From Camarhynchus parvulus (taxonomy: Eukaryota > Chordata > Aves > Passeriformes > Thraupidae), in NCBI RefSeq assembly GCF_901933205.1, contig NC_044574.1:45355609-45419608 (forward strand): a stretch of 64,000 nt of DNA. Reading direction: 5' to 3'. The position numbers and the translations under genes are program-made. Below the pieces are notes generated by a model. It made no database searches. It saw nothing but the letters and a program-made list of their open reading frames with translations, and was not told the DNA's origin. The stretch's first letter is position 1; each line of letters begins with the position of its first letter. This document shows positions 26,305 through 40,001 of the stretch, piece after piece.

Positions 26305-27252
26305 CACAGGAAGTCAGAAGCGGTGTTTCCCATCAGGGCTCAGTATTTGGGCCAGTCTTGTTTAATATCTTTGTTGCAAAACTGGATGAGGGGGTTGAGC
26401 ATACCCCAACCGAGTTTGTAGACAGTTCTAGGTTGGGTAGGAATGTTGATCTGCTGGAGGGTAGCAAGGTCTGTGAAGGAATCTGGACAGGCTGGATCAG
26501 TGGGCCAAGGCCAGTTGTATGAGGTTCAACAAAGCCAAGTGCTGAGTCCTGCCCTTGGGTCACAGCACCCCCAGGCAGTGCCACAGGCAGGGACAGAGTG
26601 GCTGGGAAGCTGCCCAGTGGAAAAGGACCCGGGGCTGCTCGTGACAGCGGCTGAACATGAGCCAGGGTGTGCCCAGGAGGCCGGAAGGCCAAGGGCATCC
26701 TGGCCTGTGTCTGTGGCCAGAAGGATGAGGAGGCCACATTTCAAATTCTGTGTTCAGTTCTGAGCACCTCACTACGAGAAGGACATTGAGATGCTGGAGT
26801 GTGTCCAGCAGGCATGCTGCAGGGCAACAGAGCTGGGGAGGGTCTGGAGCACAAGTTCTATGAGGAGCAGCTGAGGGAGCTGGAGGTGTGTTTAGCCTGC
26901 AGAAAAGGAGGCTTAGGCAGAGGGAACATTCTTACCACTCTGCAACTGCCTGAAAGAGTTTGTAGATAGGTGGGGGTCATTATCTTCCCCCAAGTAACAA
27001 ACAGTTTGACAAGAGGACAGGCCTCAACTTGAACAATGGGAGGTTTAGGTTTGATATTAAGAAAAATTTTTTCAAGCATTAGAACAGGTTGCCCAGGGAA
27101 GTGGTGGAATCGCCAACTGCTAACTCTGGAGGTATTTGCAAGACGGGTAGATATGGCATTTGGTGACATGGCTTAGTGGTGGCTTAGTGGTACTTGGTAA
27201 ACAGTTGGACTTAATATTAGAGGTATTTTCCAACTTTATGATTCTATGATAA
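26305..27252 (+). mobile_element. CR1 LINE fragment (plus strand) with partial reverse transcriptase
   Basis: It begins inside the reverse transcriptase near motif B (a damaged form of [10 protein letters not shown], here GVSHQGSVFGPVLFNIF) and runs through the C-terminal part to the 3' tail TTATGATTCTATGAT at 27234-27248. The catalytic FADD-type motif is mutated to FVDSSRLG. Compared with the longer copy at 39.75-41.48 kb, it lacks several tens of bases near 26720 and carries a small tandem duplication (GGCTTAGTGGT) near 27175. It is an inactive, 5'-truncated copy. Confidence 0.88.
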
Positions 27253-30200
27253 TCAGGCTGATTGATTAATTTCATCTTTTAATCTGCCTTTTAATCTGAA
27301 AAACAAAGTCTGTGCCAGAAACACATTGACTGTGTAACTGTTATTCTCTTGGGATAAGAATCTAAGAATTACACTGACAAGAGAAAACTGAAGAGAGACT
27401 AAATGACAAGGGGAAAAAATAGCATTTGCTTCAGAAGGGCAGGAGGCTGTTTACATTTATGTCTGTCATACCTAATTCTTAAAGGTCAATACAGTTTCTT
27501 TTTCAGAAAACAATCAATTAAGTAATACAGCAATAAGACATCAAACACTGTAAAAAATATAAGCTGTCATTGAAGAAGAATGCTGACATTTTGCAAGAGA
27601 TGTTGGGGGAGTCAATGGAAAACACTGAAGAGGGGAAATTATGTATTTTCAAACATTAATAAGAGTTAGTGATATTTTCAGGAGAGTGACAGTATTTGCA
27701 GTTCAGTAATGGCATTCATTTCAGGCCTTTGGATCTGAATTTTGATTTAGAGCAGCTGAAGTGAGCCCTTTATCAGCCCAGCTAGTCCAGTGGAAGCTAT
27801 CAAAACTCCGTAAGAAGCTGCTCAGGAGTTCTTGTTTGTGTATGATCCTGGAATTAACAAAGTCATTAGCAGTTATTCAGATAATCTCAAAAGCATCTAA
27901 ATTTGAGGTACAGGATCTTCTTGGAAGAGAGTACTGCATTTTTGGCAGTTCATGAAATGTTCTCGTTTTGTTAGTCTGTTTTTACACCTTGGGAAAACAC
28001 ACCCTAATAATTCCTTTCAAAATCTCTGATGTGGACATCTGTGGATAAATTGTGCAGCCTGGGAGGGTTCCCCATTGCTCTTACAGTGACTTATGTGTGG
28101 CACTTCCTTGCTGAAGGCAGCACTTCCAGCTCCTTCCAGACACCTCTAAGATTGGTGCTAATGAGAGAGAAGGAGAGCTGAGGAAATGCAATGATGCTAG
28201 GCTTGAGGAAGAAGCAGCTGATGGATGTATAGAAGCACAAAGGACAGAGCTCACTGTGTAGCTGCTGTCCACTAAAGCAAGCCTCTGGAAAAGTAGCAGA
28301 ATTAACTTCAAAGAAGGACCTTCCACCACCAAGCTCTTATTAATAATGGTCAAACTTTTATTAAATGTTAGTCAAGCTACTTATTCTCTTTTGTAAAACT
28401 GGCAGTATTTTTTTTCTCTAAATATGAGTATTTTGAAAATAGCTGCCTGAGAGCACTGGGAAACATAGAGCAGAAACATCCTGTTTTGTTGTTAATGAAG
28501 TTTACCGTGGTGTCTAAATGGCTGTGCTTGGACATGTATAGGCCATTTAGGACAGCAACAGCATTCTGAATGAAGCCACCTTTCACAAAGTCACCCATTG
28601 CTTGTCCTTTGATGCTGCTTAAATGCAACACCTCTGGTTCATAGGAAGATTTTTTGAAAAGGGGTAAGACAGTCTGTCTTTTAAATGGTTTACTTTGCCA
28701 GCTGAAGTAGAAAAATAAACTTGTAAACAGTGATTCACAGTAATTATCTGAATGGTTTTCCAGCAGAGATTTATGTTAGAAATATGTGAAAGTCAAAGCA
28801 TGAAAAAAGGTTTAAGAAAATACCTCTAGGTTGTGTTCTTCAGGCATTTATCTAATAATCACTTCCTTTGAATGCTTGTTTTGTGATGTAAATTACTAAT
28901 GTTTATAAAGCTTTTTGGAAAATATGAATGTAAACAGTGTGCAAGTGCTCACTGTTGTTATTATTACACATGAATCATTGCATTAACAAAAGTAATGACT
29001 TGTCTCAGGCATGGAGCCAATCCCTCTCACACTGGGTTTGATAGGATGCATCTTACAATTTCAATGAGGATCAATTTGGCAAGGTTCAGTCCATTTCGCT
29101 GCTCCTCATTTCATCTCAATCCATTTCATTTTAGTCACTTTATTTCAGAATTTTTATCACCCCACATTTAATGTTTACTTAAAAAACCACTGCTTTAAAC
29201 AAGCTTTTCAAGATGTTGCATTCTGGCTGCACTGACATCCCTTGTGTTTGTTCTACCAAAGCTAGCAGAGTGCCTCTCTGACTTTACCAGTCTGTTATGT
29301 GTAGTAACTTTTTATGGAGGCTAGATATCACTGTGCTGTGTAAATTCCTTCTTCCTCTGTAATTTTCTTAGCAGACATTATTTTTTCTGTGTAGATATGC
29401 TATCAGTCAGCTGTCTCTTAGTCCCAACATTTTTATCATTCATATACAGAAAAGTTTATTTTTAAAAAAGCGTTAATTCAGCCCTTTGTCAAAACCACGC
29501 CAAAGGGTTGTGCGCTAGACATGTGCTTCAATAGCATGAAGTGTCTTTTGCCCTCATGGTGTTACCTTACAAAAGTATGAAGAATACTCAGCTGCCTGTT
29601 TTACTCAAGTACAACAATATCAGTGAGCACCCAGAGCCTTTTTGTGAAACTTGTGGGACTGAGCAGGAGATTCAGGTGTATGGCACAGAGAGTTGTGAGC
29701 TGAGCAAAGAATCTTTGTGTGCACGTGGGAACATTTGCCTTGCTTGTCTGAAGTTACTTACCTGACATGTTTGTCATGTAGAGTGTTGAAGTCTGTCCCT
29801 TCCTCACAGTTCTTGTACCATTGTTGCCTAGAACAGCCCCATGTTAGAAAACAATGGGGACACTATACAGAAACATCTGCTTGGAAAACTGAGACCCAGG
29901 CTGGTGGCAATGGTGATAGAAATTTTATTTTAATTTTTGTTGTACAATTCACTTCTCTCTCCTTAGGCCTCTCTCCCCATCTCTGTGCATGACATGAAAG
30001 GCATAAAATTCCAATTATGAGATCCATACGGTATCTGAATCCACTTCTATTTCTATTGTTTGTGAGGCCTAGTTTTTACTTCAGTTTGCTCTGAACAAAG
30101 ATCATAGAAGAACACTAAACCCCCTTAACTTCTGGACCATAAAAAGCCTGACACTGAATATGTAGGGCTTTGCATTTTCTTAAATGAAAATGTCAGGAAA

Positions 30201-33200
30201 TTAAAGTAAAACCTCTTTTAAATGTGAATTTTTTAAAGTTATAATAATTTCTTATAGACTAAAAAAAAATTGCATTTAAAGAATTTTTACAATTTTTTAG
30301 AATACAGAATCTTTCAACATTTTTGGGAAGAAGTATCTTTTCAGGAATAGCACTTCTCCATGTATGTGCCCCTTCAAGATAACAGGACCTTAGTCTTTTA
30401 GCAGTCATTGATTGCTTGGGCAGTGGTTTGCTCCCTTTCATGTTCAAGATAAAAAATTTCAGAAGATTAAAAAAGAAAAGAGCTTGTGTCTTGCATTTGA
30501 AGTCACACATTACAGACCAAACACAGGATATCACAGGATCAAATGGGAGCTGCATTTCTGTCTCCACAGATACATAATTAGGGAGGAATAGAGGGCAGTG
30601 CAGAAAAGCAATGATTTAAACTACTGGACAGAAAAAAAAATATTTAATATTTGGTAACCAGTGCAAATGAAGTCATGCTGAACTACCAACTATGGCAACC
30701 ATACATAGCTGTATAAATTATTAATAAAGTTTACTGGTTTGACGATAGGAGTTAAAGAATAATTTATGAAGCTCTTTTTCTTCAAGGGGATGAACTGATG
30801 GTAGCTGTTCACCTTGTTTCTGCCATGCTATGGTTATAAGTTATCAAATACATTGTTAGAATTGACCCTTAATTCAGCACCAAAGATGATCACTTCTGTT
30901 TAGTTTGTTGGGTGGGGATCTCTGCAAACAGCTTACTCAACTACTTGCAGAAATTCTTGTAAGACTCGAAACACAGCTAACAACAAATATCGAGGCAGGA
31001 TTTGGAAACTTGGAATGAAAGTGGAACTGACAATAAGATACCTCTTTATAATTTAAGAAATAAACAGAATTTAAATTGATTTCCATCCCTGTCATTGTTG
31101 GCCAATGGAAACAACACAGTGGGCTAAAGTGAGAGGCTTTTCACAGCTTTCATTCCTTGAGTTGATTGGCTGAGAAGTTCCCAGTAAATACGAACTTGAA
31201 AAAGAGATGGGAACTTGAACCACAGCACAAGACAGCTGTCAGTGCTGCTAAGGAGTTAAAGAATCACAGCTGGAGATAATTCAGAGGTACTACCTTATGT
31301 GTTCTGCTTAACCCTTGGCACCAATCCACACTCTACACCACAGCTTTCTGAACAGCTATAAGGATGGATAGAAGATAGTTGTGAGGAATAAGTGAAAAGA
31401 AAAATAGCTGCAATCAGTGGTCTTCTGATTCCTGAGTGCCCTAAGCTCTTGAGAGTACACCATTATTATAAGACCTAGTTTCTTTTCCTAGTTTTCTTTT
31501 CTGTTCAATACCATTTTTCATGTAGTTCCTTTGGAATAAACTACAGCAGAATAACTGTCTGTAATTTGCATCCAGCTCTTATTCTGGCAAACATCAGGAT
31601 GAGTTTTACTGCTTTGGCAGCGGAAGCCTTGATACGTCCTTAGCTCTGCTCTGGAGGTAAGAAATGGTAATATCTCCAGTGGAAAAGGGTGAGCAATGTA
31701 AGAGCTGTCAGGGAGGTAAATGAGTATCAGCTGAGCAACTGGTGTTCAAGAAGAGGGGCAAGAGTATAAACAATCCACATTAAGCAAGTATGTAAGAATA
31801 GAGTGGCCCCAAATTTGTTGACTAGGCAGAGCTGGGAGCCCAGTGTAGTAATGAAAACTTCACCACTTACTTCTCTTTTCTTTGTCTATGCTCAGTATCA
31901 AAGCCAAGCTACTAAAAAAAAAAAACCTAAACCAAAAAAACACGATTCCTGATGTGTTCTGTTAAAACAGCTACATCAGCACCATCTCTTTATGCGTCTT
32001 GGTTTCCTTCCAAGGGAGAGCATGGAGTATCTATTGTAGCAGTTCCTAGAATAGAGTGTGATGTGCACTGTATTGCCAAGCCTGCTGCAGACAAAAGTCA
32101 TTCTCTGCATGAACTGAATGCTCACATGCACTAGCTGGTTTTGTCTGATGGGTACACAGTGCTCGCATTTTTGTCTCTTAAAGGGAAAAACTAAGTGAAA
32201 TTTAAATATAATTTATTAACTGAATCCTTTCTTATTCTACAGATTTTTCTGCAAAAATTGCACCAGAAGTGTCTCCTTTCTGGTGCTGAGACCTTTCTGT
32301 TCAGTTTACTTTATAACATCTTGTTATTCTATTTATGATGATTAGTTATGGGTTTTATTCTTAAAAAAATATTGAATGTAGATATTCCCTGAATGGGAAC
32401 ATTTTTATTTTCCATTCAAAGGGTATCTGAATTCAATTTATCTCTTCTCACCTTTTAGGTGCTGTAAAAATTTAATTGGTCTCTTAATTTATATCTGCAT
32501 CTGTGTCTCAGTTTTATTTACTCATTTTTGAAGGGTCAGAGGCAATAGACGATGAGCTTTTTAAAGTGAGTGTATCTGGTAATTTCTACAATGCTTCAAT
32601 ATTGGATTGACTAGATTTAGAAGTAGTTTCAGTAACAAAAGGTACTGCATTTGTAATGCTCTTTACACTAGTATAGATAAGGTGGTTATTTCTTCTGCTT
32701 CTCCAGGTGAGAAGACTAGGAGACTCCTGCTGTCACTAATCCAAAATTACTGCCGGTGTGATTTTAAAGATTTCTTGTGCATTTCCATGACATTATTATA
32801 AGGGTCAACAAAAGCAGCTACATGATGCACATATCATTCGCATCAAATGCAAATGTGATTTGTGGTTAAAAATACAAATAGGTCTAGAAAGTTGTTGATA
32901 AGAGCAGGGAAGGCATAAAATTAATTCTAAGAGCTGTCAGTAGGGAGTGTGTGGAATTATGTCTCTATAGGAATTTCTGCTTTATAACATCAGAAGAATA
33001 ACCTTTTCTACTTGATCTACAACCCAGAATATTATCCTAAGAGCTAGTGCATGATAAACAATGTTTCTGATTTCTAATTCTGTAACAGAATTTATGCCTT
33101 TCAGTCGGTCTCATTGCCGTTAATCCTGATCATGTACTAGCCAGCTGGCTATGAGTCCTAATCTACACAGTGTGCAATACGGTATCATGCTGGGAGCTGT

Positions 33201-36142
33201 AGTGAGTTGAGCCTATCTCCAGTTTCCTAAGGGCCTGGATCATGATGCTGCTCTGGACTTCCACTCTTCTGTTGAAACTGGGCCAGTGTCCACTAAAGGA
33301 CTGAAGAAAAAGCAAAGCTGGAACAGGATGGGCTTGTGGCCCAGAGATAAGAGCACTTGTTTGAATGATCTGTGTCAGACACCTCAGTGTTCATCTCTGT
33401 ATTTCATTAAATGCTCAATTTAATATGTATCACAGAAGCAAGTGTTGCTTGGGATGGAAGAGGTTGCAATGGAACAGGTTAGGGGCTTAGTATATGTTGA
33501 GGTCATGGAAGAGAATGGTCAGCCCTGGATGTATTGAGTAGATATTTTGGTAGTTGGAGAATACATCTTTTGAGGTGTTTGCTCCCTAGACTAGAACGTG
33601 ACTGAGAAGGAAGGAAAACATGTGATAAGATTTGGTAAAACACCTAGTTACATACATAATTCTATGCAAAACTGAGGACTGGTGTTCTAGAAAGTGATGT
33701 GGATGCACAGAAAGCTATGCAAAGTTCATGAAAGATGCACCTTGTTTCTTCTGACACCTTCTTGTTCTTGTGCCTAATCTGTGTTCTCAACAAATTACTG
33801 TGCATGATCACTATCTTGAAGACAAAAAGGGTTTTGAAGAATTTGTATATTCCCATTCATAAGTGACACTGCTCACCTTGTATTTGCCATGCTGCCTACA
33901 TGTGAGAACTTGTTTATTGTTAGAACTGACTTTCTTTCAAATCAAGAAAGTTAGCTTAGTTAGCTGTCTTGTTTTATTCTGTGTAATCCCAACTGCAGAC
34001 AGTAATTTTGTACCTATCCATTGAGAGGAGTAAGTCTTTACCACCCTTGACAATCCCTCAAAGACTAACAGCAATTTGTAACGTTTCATGCATTTACAGG
34101 TATTTAGGTTTGATAACAGATTTTAAACAAACAAACATTTTTTTTTTAAAGAAATGAGTTTATGTTAGAATAGGAAGGAAAAAATGAGTGCTGTTACTCA
34201 GTAATCCGTTTTTTTCCCCTGCTTCAGGCCTAGTCTGTAGCAGCACTAGGGATTTTTCTTTCTTTTAAGTAAGCATACAACTGAACCCTTGCAAGTGTCA
34301 AGACTGAAACATTTCATACACAGAATAGTTCCTCTAAAGATGTCACTTGCTGAAAAACTCAAAACATATTTACATGGTGGTTCTTGGAGTAAACGTCACC
34401 TTCAACAAAGTGAAAAAAAGGTTTTTAACAAAATAATTTTTGGCCTCATCTAGAGTTCAAATAAACTACAATTTCAATTCTATCATCAGTCCATGACACT
34501 AATGCTAACTACATATTTGTGCCTTTAAGACTTCAAGAACCAAAACAATCTTTGGATCTAAAACTGACCTGATATAAGGGAGAAAATTGACAGTGGTTGA
34601 CAGGTGGCCTAGAGAGACTGTGAAAGAATGAAATTTTGGTGTTTTGGTGTTGTGGTAGTTTTTTGAGTCTTCTCCCACACTTTCTGTCTTTAGCACTCCA
34701 TGGCTGCGTGCATTGCTGTTCTGAGATTTAACGACAAGTGTAGTTAGGATGATATGGTGTTAATTTGTGGGAAGAAAGAACAATTTGAAATTGGACAAAG
34801 AAAAGGATAAATTAATTAAGATGCTGACACTTACTGCTGTCTGAAGCAAATGAAATTAAGTAAAAGATGTTTGATGTTTTAGCTGGGAGGAAGTAGTGCT
34901 AATAGTCTTTACTTGAGTAATTATGGCAATAGAAAATTCCTGCTGTGATCAGTATTTATTAGATGGTAATATTTCGGTAATACTCCATATTGCTGTTAAA
35001 ATCTAATTGGTGGTGCTTTTATGAATAAAGCCAAAAGCATGTTTAGTGGGTGGTGTTAACTGATGTTCCCAATGAGCCATTTAGAAGACTTTTTTTCTTT
35101 CTAAGTATGCTTCAGCCTTTTGCTATTCTTGTAATGCTTTGGAAAAAAAAGCCTAAATTCTTGCTGGCACTGTTCATTCAGTTTTTTTCTTCCTAATAAC
35201 CAGTAGGCCAGATGGAAGAGTTGTGATTAACTGATCTGTTCTTTTTCAGAATATCTCAAATGACTGGGTTCTACCCATGAATTCACTCAAGAAAGGAGAT
35301 GAGCTCCCTCCAAGACAGGACCACATGTTTTTGAAAAATATTCAGTTTCACTCCAATAACTCCAAGTCCATCTGCATTCTCAGGTAACCTACTACAAATA
35401 TTTGTATCCTTGACTACTCCTATTGGTGGTCTCATTACCTAGGTATACCTTCTCAAAAAAGTCTGTTCCTATCTTCCAGTCAGGATTGCAATTCGTAGTA
35501 TCCTCTACCAACAGTCATCTGTGACATTAAATACACAACATCCCTCTTAATGTCCCTCATTTTGTCCTTGGTATGTTCCCTGCCTGATCAAACTGTTCCC
35601 TCTTTTATTACCATTCTCAAAGCCTATGCACAATTTTTCAAATATTTTAGTGACTTTAGTCCTTTCAGACTGAAGTCTTTGATTCTTCTCTGACTTGTAG
35701 CCTGATTTCCATCTGTCCGCTTGCCTCTTCTAATTGTATGGCTCATTTGCATTTGCATTATGTTGTTTCCTGTATGAGAGATGAGAGCTTTCCTCTCATT
35801 TATTGTATCATTAATCTCAAGTATTTGATGCAGCCAGGAGTAACACCTGAGAAGTTCTGGGACAATATTTGGATATATCTGTTGTCAAATTCAGTCAAGT
35901 GTTTAAGGAGCATGTGGGACCTGTGACCCTGAGGAGCTATAGCAAGCCACAAATGCTGCTGAATTTCACAGCATTGTTCTGTGTCATGACATGCTAGAGA
36001 TTTTTAGTAAACAGCTTAGACAAAATGCCATATTTTCCAAATCCATCTTCTGCAGAATATCTGAAAATTTCCCCTGTGAGCCCTGCAACTCTTAAAATCA
36101 ATATGAAAGCTACTATGAAAATAATCTAACTTTGCTAGTGAG
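27253..36142. other. Intergenic sequence, no gene seen
   Basis: AT-rich sequence with scattered short frames (at most about 100 codons) lacking motifs. A possible degenerate tRNA-derived SINE is at 33329-33420, listed separately. A-rich runs occur near 31914-31940. I recognise no coding exon or structural RNA gene. Confidence 0.7.
33329..33420 (+). mobile_element. Possible tRNA-derived SINE remnant
   Basis: The sequence TGTGGCCCAGAGATAAGAGC resembles a tRNA A-box region with the TTAAGAGCAC-like stretch seen in MIR-type SINEs. About 45 bases on, CAGTGTTCATCTCTG resembles a decayed B box (GGTTCAAATCC). Spacing and order fit a tRNA-head SINE. Divergence is high, the 3' family body is not clear, and no target duplication is visible, so this is tentative. 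Confidence 0.3.
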
Positions 36143-36262
36143 AACATAGAATTGTTTAAGTTGGAAAATACCTGTAAGATCATTGAATGTAACCCTTTAA
36201 CCAGACCTTCCAGTTTCACCACTAAACCATGTCCCTAAGTACCATATCTCCTACAGCCCCTT
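36143..36262 (-). mobile_element. CR1 LINE 3' fragment (short)
   Basis: About 120 bases beginning ACATAGAATTGTTTAAGTTG, then an AAAATACCTGTAAGATCATT-like run and later CCACTAAACCATGTCCCTAA, matching the reverse complement of a CR1 3' untranslated end. Only the terminal part of the element is present. Confidence 0.82.
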
Positions 36263-39200
36263 CAGATTTTTCTTGTCTTTTAAAGCTGTAGCCACTGAAA
36301 GAACATACACTTAGAGTTGCAGGACCAGTATTATAAATTCTGCTTGGATTAATGATCCAGTGGATTAAAAAAAAATAAAAAAAAAAAGAAGAAAAAATTT
36401 GCTTATTACTTTTAATAACAAGAATGTCAAATTTCTATGAGGACTCTTGACCTACTCTCTTGACAGATCTCCCATGACTGGGCTATTTCTTGACTTAGGT
36501 AGCTTACTGTGTTAAGACCATTGTCAATTAACTTAGTTATATTTTGAAATTATGCTTTGAAGTTCAAATCCCTTAGAAGGGGAAAAGAATATTTTTTGAC
36601 ATTGAAGTAGATGCAGAGGTGTGGAAAAAACAACTATTTCTTTCTAATAATTTCACATCACAAGTCAGACCATATATAGGTGTAAAAAATTTAAAAAGCT
36701 ATATGAATTTAATATATAACATTAGAGATCACTTCATCCATGTCTGTGTTAATCACTGACTGCAAGCTGAGTGTATTATAGAGGGATTAGCAGCTATTTC
36801 CCAAACATATTGCTTTTTCTGTAACACTGAGCTCAGCCTTCTTTTCCATCAACAGTGAATAAGCAAAGATAGTATAGTCCCATGTGACAGACTGAAAGCT
36901 AAGGGATCTGGAAACATTCACTTCAGTTTGAGAAATTACGCGCTGGGATCCCACTTTTTCTGCAATGTAGGAAAAGTGGCCTGAACCCTACATCACACAT
37001 CCGAAGAGAATAAGGCCATTTTGTGTAAAGATTAATTAGGCAGCAGGGATTTCCCCATGACCTGAAAATCCCTGCACATCTTCTGCCTCCCAATGGCCAA
37101 ACAGGCTGGAGTTAGTGTTACTGGGTCAGAATTGGGTCAGAACTAGGAGGTTAGTGCATGGGAATATGGTTTAGGAGTTCCAAGATGTAGGAGCCTTGCT
37201 TCAGGGATTAGTGAAAGAATTGGATTGAGGGACTAGTGTGGAGTGTAGGGTTAGAGATGAGGGTTGATACCTAACTGGTCTGCAATCACCATCTCATTCT
37301 ACTGCCCTGATGACTCAAATCCCCATGATTTTTTTTCATATACTTAGTCATCAGTTTGATGCTCTGAAGGGTCCTGAGAACTTCTGAGCTATCAACAGTG
37401 AGTGGAAACTTTTTACGCAAAATTCCCTGTAGATAATTCTGGTTTGTGTGAACATCCACTCTGAAGGTAGAAAGAGGTATTATATGACTATGTACAAATG
37501 AGGAAACCAGGTATTGGAAGACAGTGGAATCTGGTATATGGGATCAAAACTGAAAAGAAAATTAGATGATTTATGAGTGGTAGTGGGTTCCCTTCCACTA
37601 AACAGGTTGACTGAACCAGTCTGCTGGGAAAGAAGAGAATTCAGATAAAAGGACATCAGGCAGCTGGTGTGTGTCTGATCCAAGAGTGCACGAATCAGAT
37701 GGTTGATCCTAGGAGAGGAAGGGAAGGACCAGGTATCTATGTACCAGAGATGAGAAAGGAGAAAGAGTAACTGGTAACATTTTTACAATTACAACACAAT
37801 TTTAAACTACTGCCATGAAATGGGTTCAAAGCCACACAGGTCACCTACTATGGTTCAATTCTGTTCTGTATCAGTTTATTTGTTGGGAGATAAATGTGAA
37901 ATTGCAATTAATTTGCAATTGATGCCTAAGGCTGTTTGTCAATAGTATATATTCCTTCAACTAAGTTAGCTTTAAGCCTGATTTATGTTTAGTTGATCTA
38001 ACATTTAGGCTCAGGCAAGATATTCCAAGATCTAGACAGGAATGATACCTTACCTTCCAATAAATTTTCTGTGGTACTGATTTTCAGTGTATTTCAGCAT
38101 GTGAAAAAATATCAGAAGATATGTCTAATAGTTCTTCTGTAAACTAGAAATAACCATTGTTTTGCATATTTTCATAAATATAATTGTACCTTGCCAATAG
38201 AAATTCTATTACTTACTGATAAAAAATATAAAAGATGGAGAGAAGGTAGGGATAAAAAAAATCACTGCTTCGTATTTTATTGAAATTCCTATAAAATTCT
38301 AGCTGAATCTGAGTATGAACTAGCTTGAATAGGGCTACAGTAATAACCTAGCCAGAACAGTTAATGTAACAGGCAACAAGTAACATCAGTCTGTCTGGAA
38401 ATTAGTATTAGAAACAGTTTTATTAAATGTCTCTCTATGTAAGCACTCAGAGAGGGTATTGATAATAGTTTAATGAAATCTGAAGGTAGTACTGAAATGA
38501 TGAAAGAGGTGCTCACAGTAGCTGAAGCAGATAATAAAATGTTAATTTTAGGAAAATGCACATTTATAATATAAGAAAATAAAAGAGGTGAATGTTGGCA
38601 AAAAACAAAAGAGAAGGTAATTTATATAGCTGAGGTGGATCTCATCAATGCCTTACAAAAACTCACATACATGAGTCAGAAGAGACTACGTGAAAAGCAG
38701 TTCAACAAAGGAGATCTTGGGTGACAGAAGTGTGGTAGAAAATGTGATGGCTTAAGGTGATGCTGCAAAGACAATCCATTCAAAGCTGACTTGCCATTCA
38801 ACAGCATCTAAGGTAGGGGACTCTTTGTATGGTACTGATGTGACAACTCAGAACAATATATTATCAGAGAAATAACAAAACATGGGCATTTCAAAGACTC
38901 TGGAAACCATCCTGTGCTGCTGCATTCTGTGCTGGTAAATTCAAGAATGCATAAAATAGAAGTAAATTTTGGCAAAAAAAAAAGAAAAAAAAATAAGCTG
39001 TCATGACTGTTCCCCATAGCTACTCTAAAACTGATGTACATGTGTTGAAATTGCTTATGGCAGGTTGAAAATAAACAGAGAAAAAAACCAAAAACATACA
39101 CAGAGCTAAGCTATGTAATTCCTTGCCACAGGCTATTGCAGATATTAAAAGATTTCTGGTGTTCAGAACTGATTGGCTACATTAATAGAAGAAAAAATTA

Positions 39201-39749
39201 TCTCGGATATTAAAAGAAAGATTTCAACTGTGGTCAGGAAATTTTAGAATAAAAAACCTAAAAGCTAGGTGTCAATTCGGGAAATATATTTCTCATTTTC
39301 TTTCTACTTTTTCTTAGGAATCCTCTACTGGTGTTACTGAATACAGTATACTGACCCAGACAGACCGTTCATCTGACATTTTGTGGTTGGTTCCATTTTC
39401 TTACTAAATCTTCTTAAATCTAAAGCTGTACTTTATCTAAACTCAGCAAGTGATCCTCACCATTGCAAATCTTCCTTTTTACCTCTTAGGGCTCACAGAA
39501 GTGGTTACTGAATCCATGTGGTCCATAAAACAATGAGACACCAGTTTTTCCCTAAATGGTCTCATTTAAAAGGAGGACATTTTCTGGAAAGAATGAGATT
39601 ATAAATAATCAAAAATAGCCTTAATTTAATATGCATTTTTTTGCAACAATTGGGAAAAAATTTATTATTCTAATGTGTCACAGATCCCTTTCTTGCAAGT
39701 TTCTGTTTTCCTATGTTCCTGATCTCTTAAACATTGACATAAGTGATGT
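36263..39749. other. Intergenic sequence, no gene seen
   Basis: AT-rich sequence with A-rich runs at 36366-36397 and 38974-38996 and several frames under 100 codons without recognisable motifs. No RNA gene or repeat family is evident apart from low-complexity tracts. Confidence 0.7.
36366..36397 (+). repeat. A-rich low-complexity tract
   Basis: A 32-base run almost entirely of A with single T and G interruptions. It may be simple sequence or an old retroposed tail; no attached element is recognisable to its left. Confidence 0.7.
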
Positions 39750-40001
39750 ACTGGACCTAGCTCTGGGAACTGCAGATGAGGTGAAGGTGCAAGTGCTTAA
39801 CACCTTCTTTGCCTCAGTCTTTAGTGGGAAGATGGCTTGTCCTCAGGACAGCTGTCCTCCTGGGCTGGCAGATGGTGTCAGGGAGCAGAATGGTGCCCCT
39901 GTTATCCAGGAGGAGGCAGTCAGAACTGCGGAGTCACTTGGATGTTCATAAATCCATGGGATCAGATGGGAACCATCCCGGGGTGATGAGGGAGCTGGCA
40001 G

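Noticed and set aside
26333..26772. Several overlapping frames on both strands
   Set aside because: They are out-of-frame or antisense readings of the plus-strand CR1 fragment.
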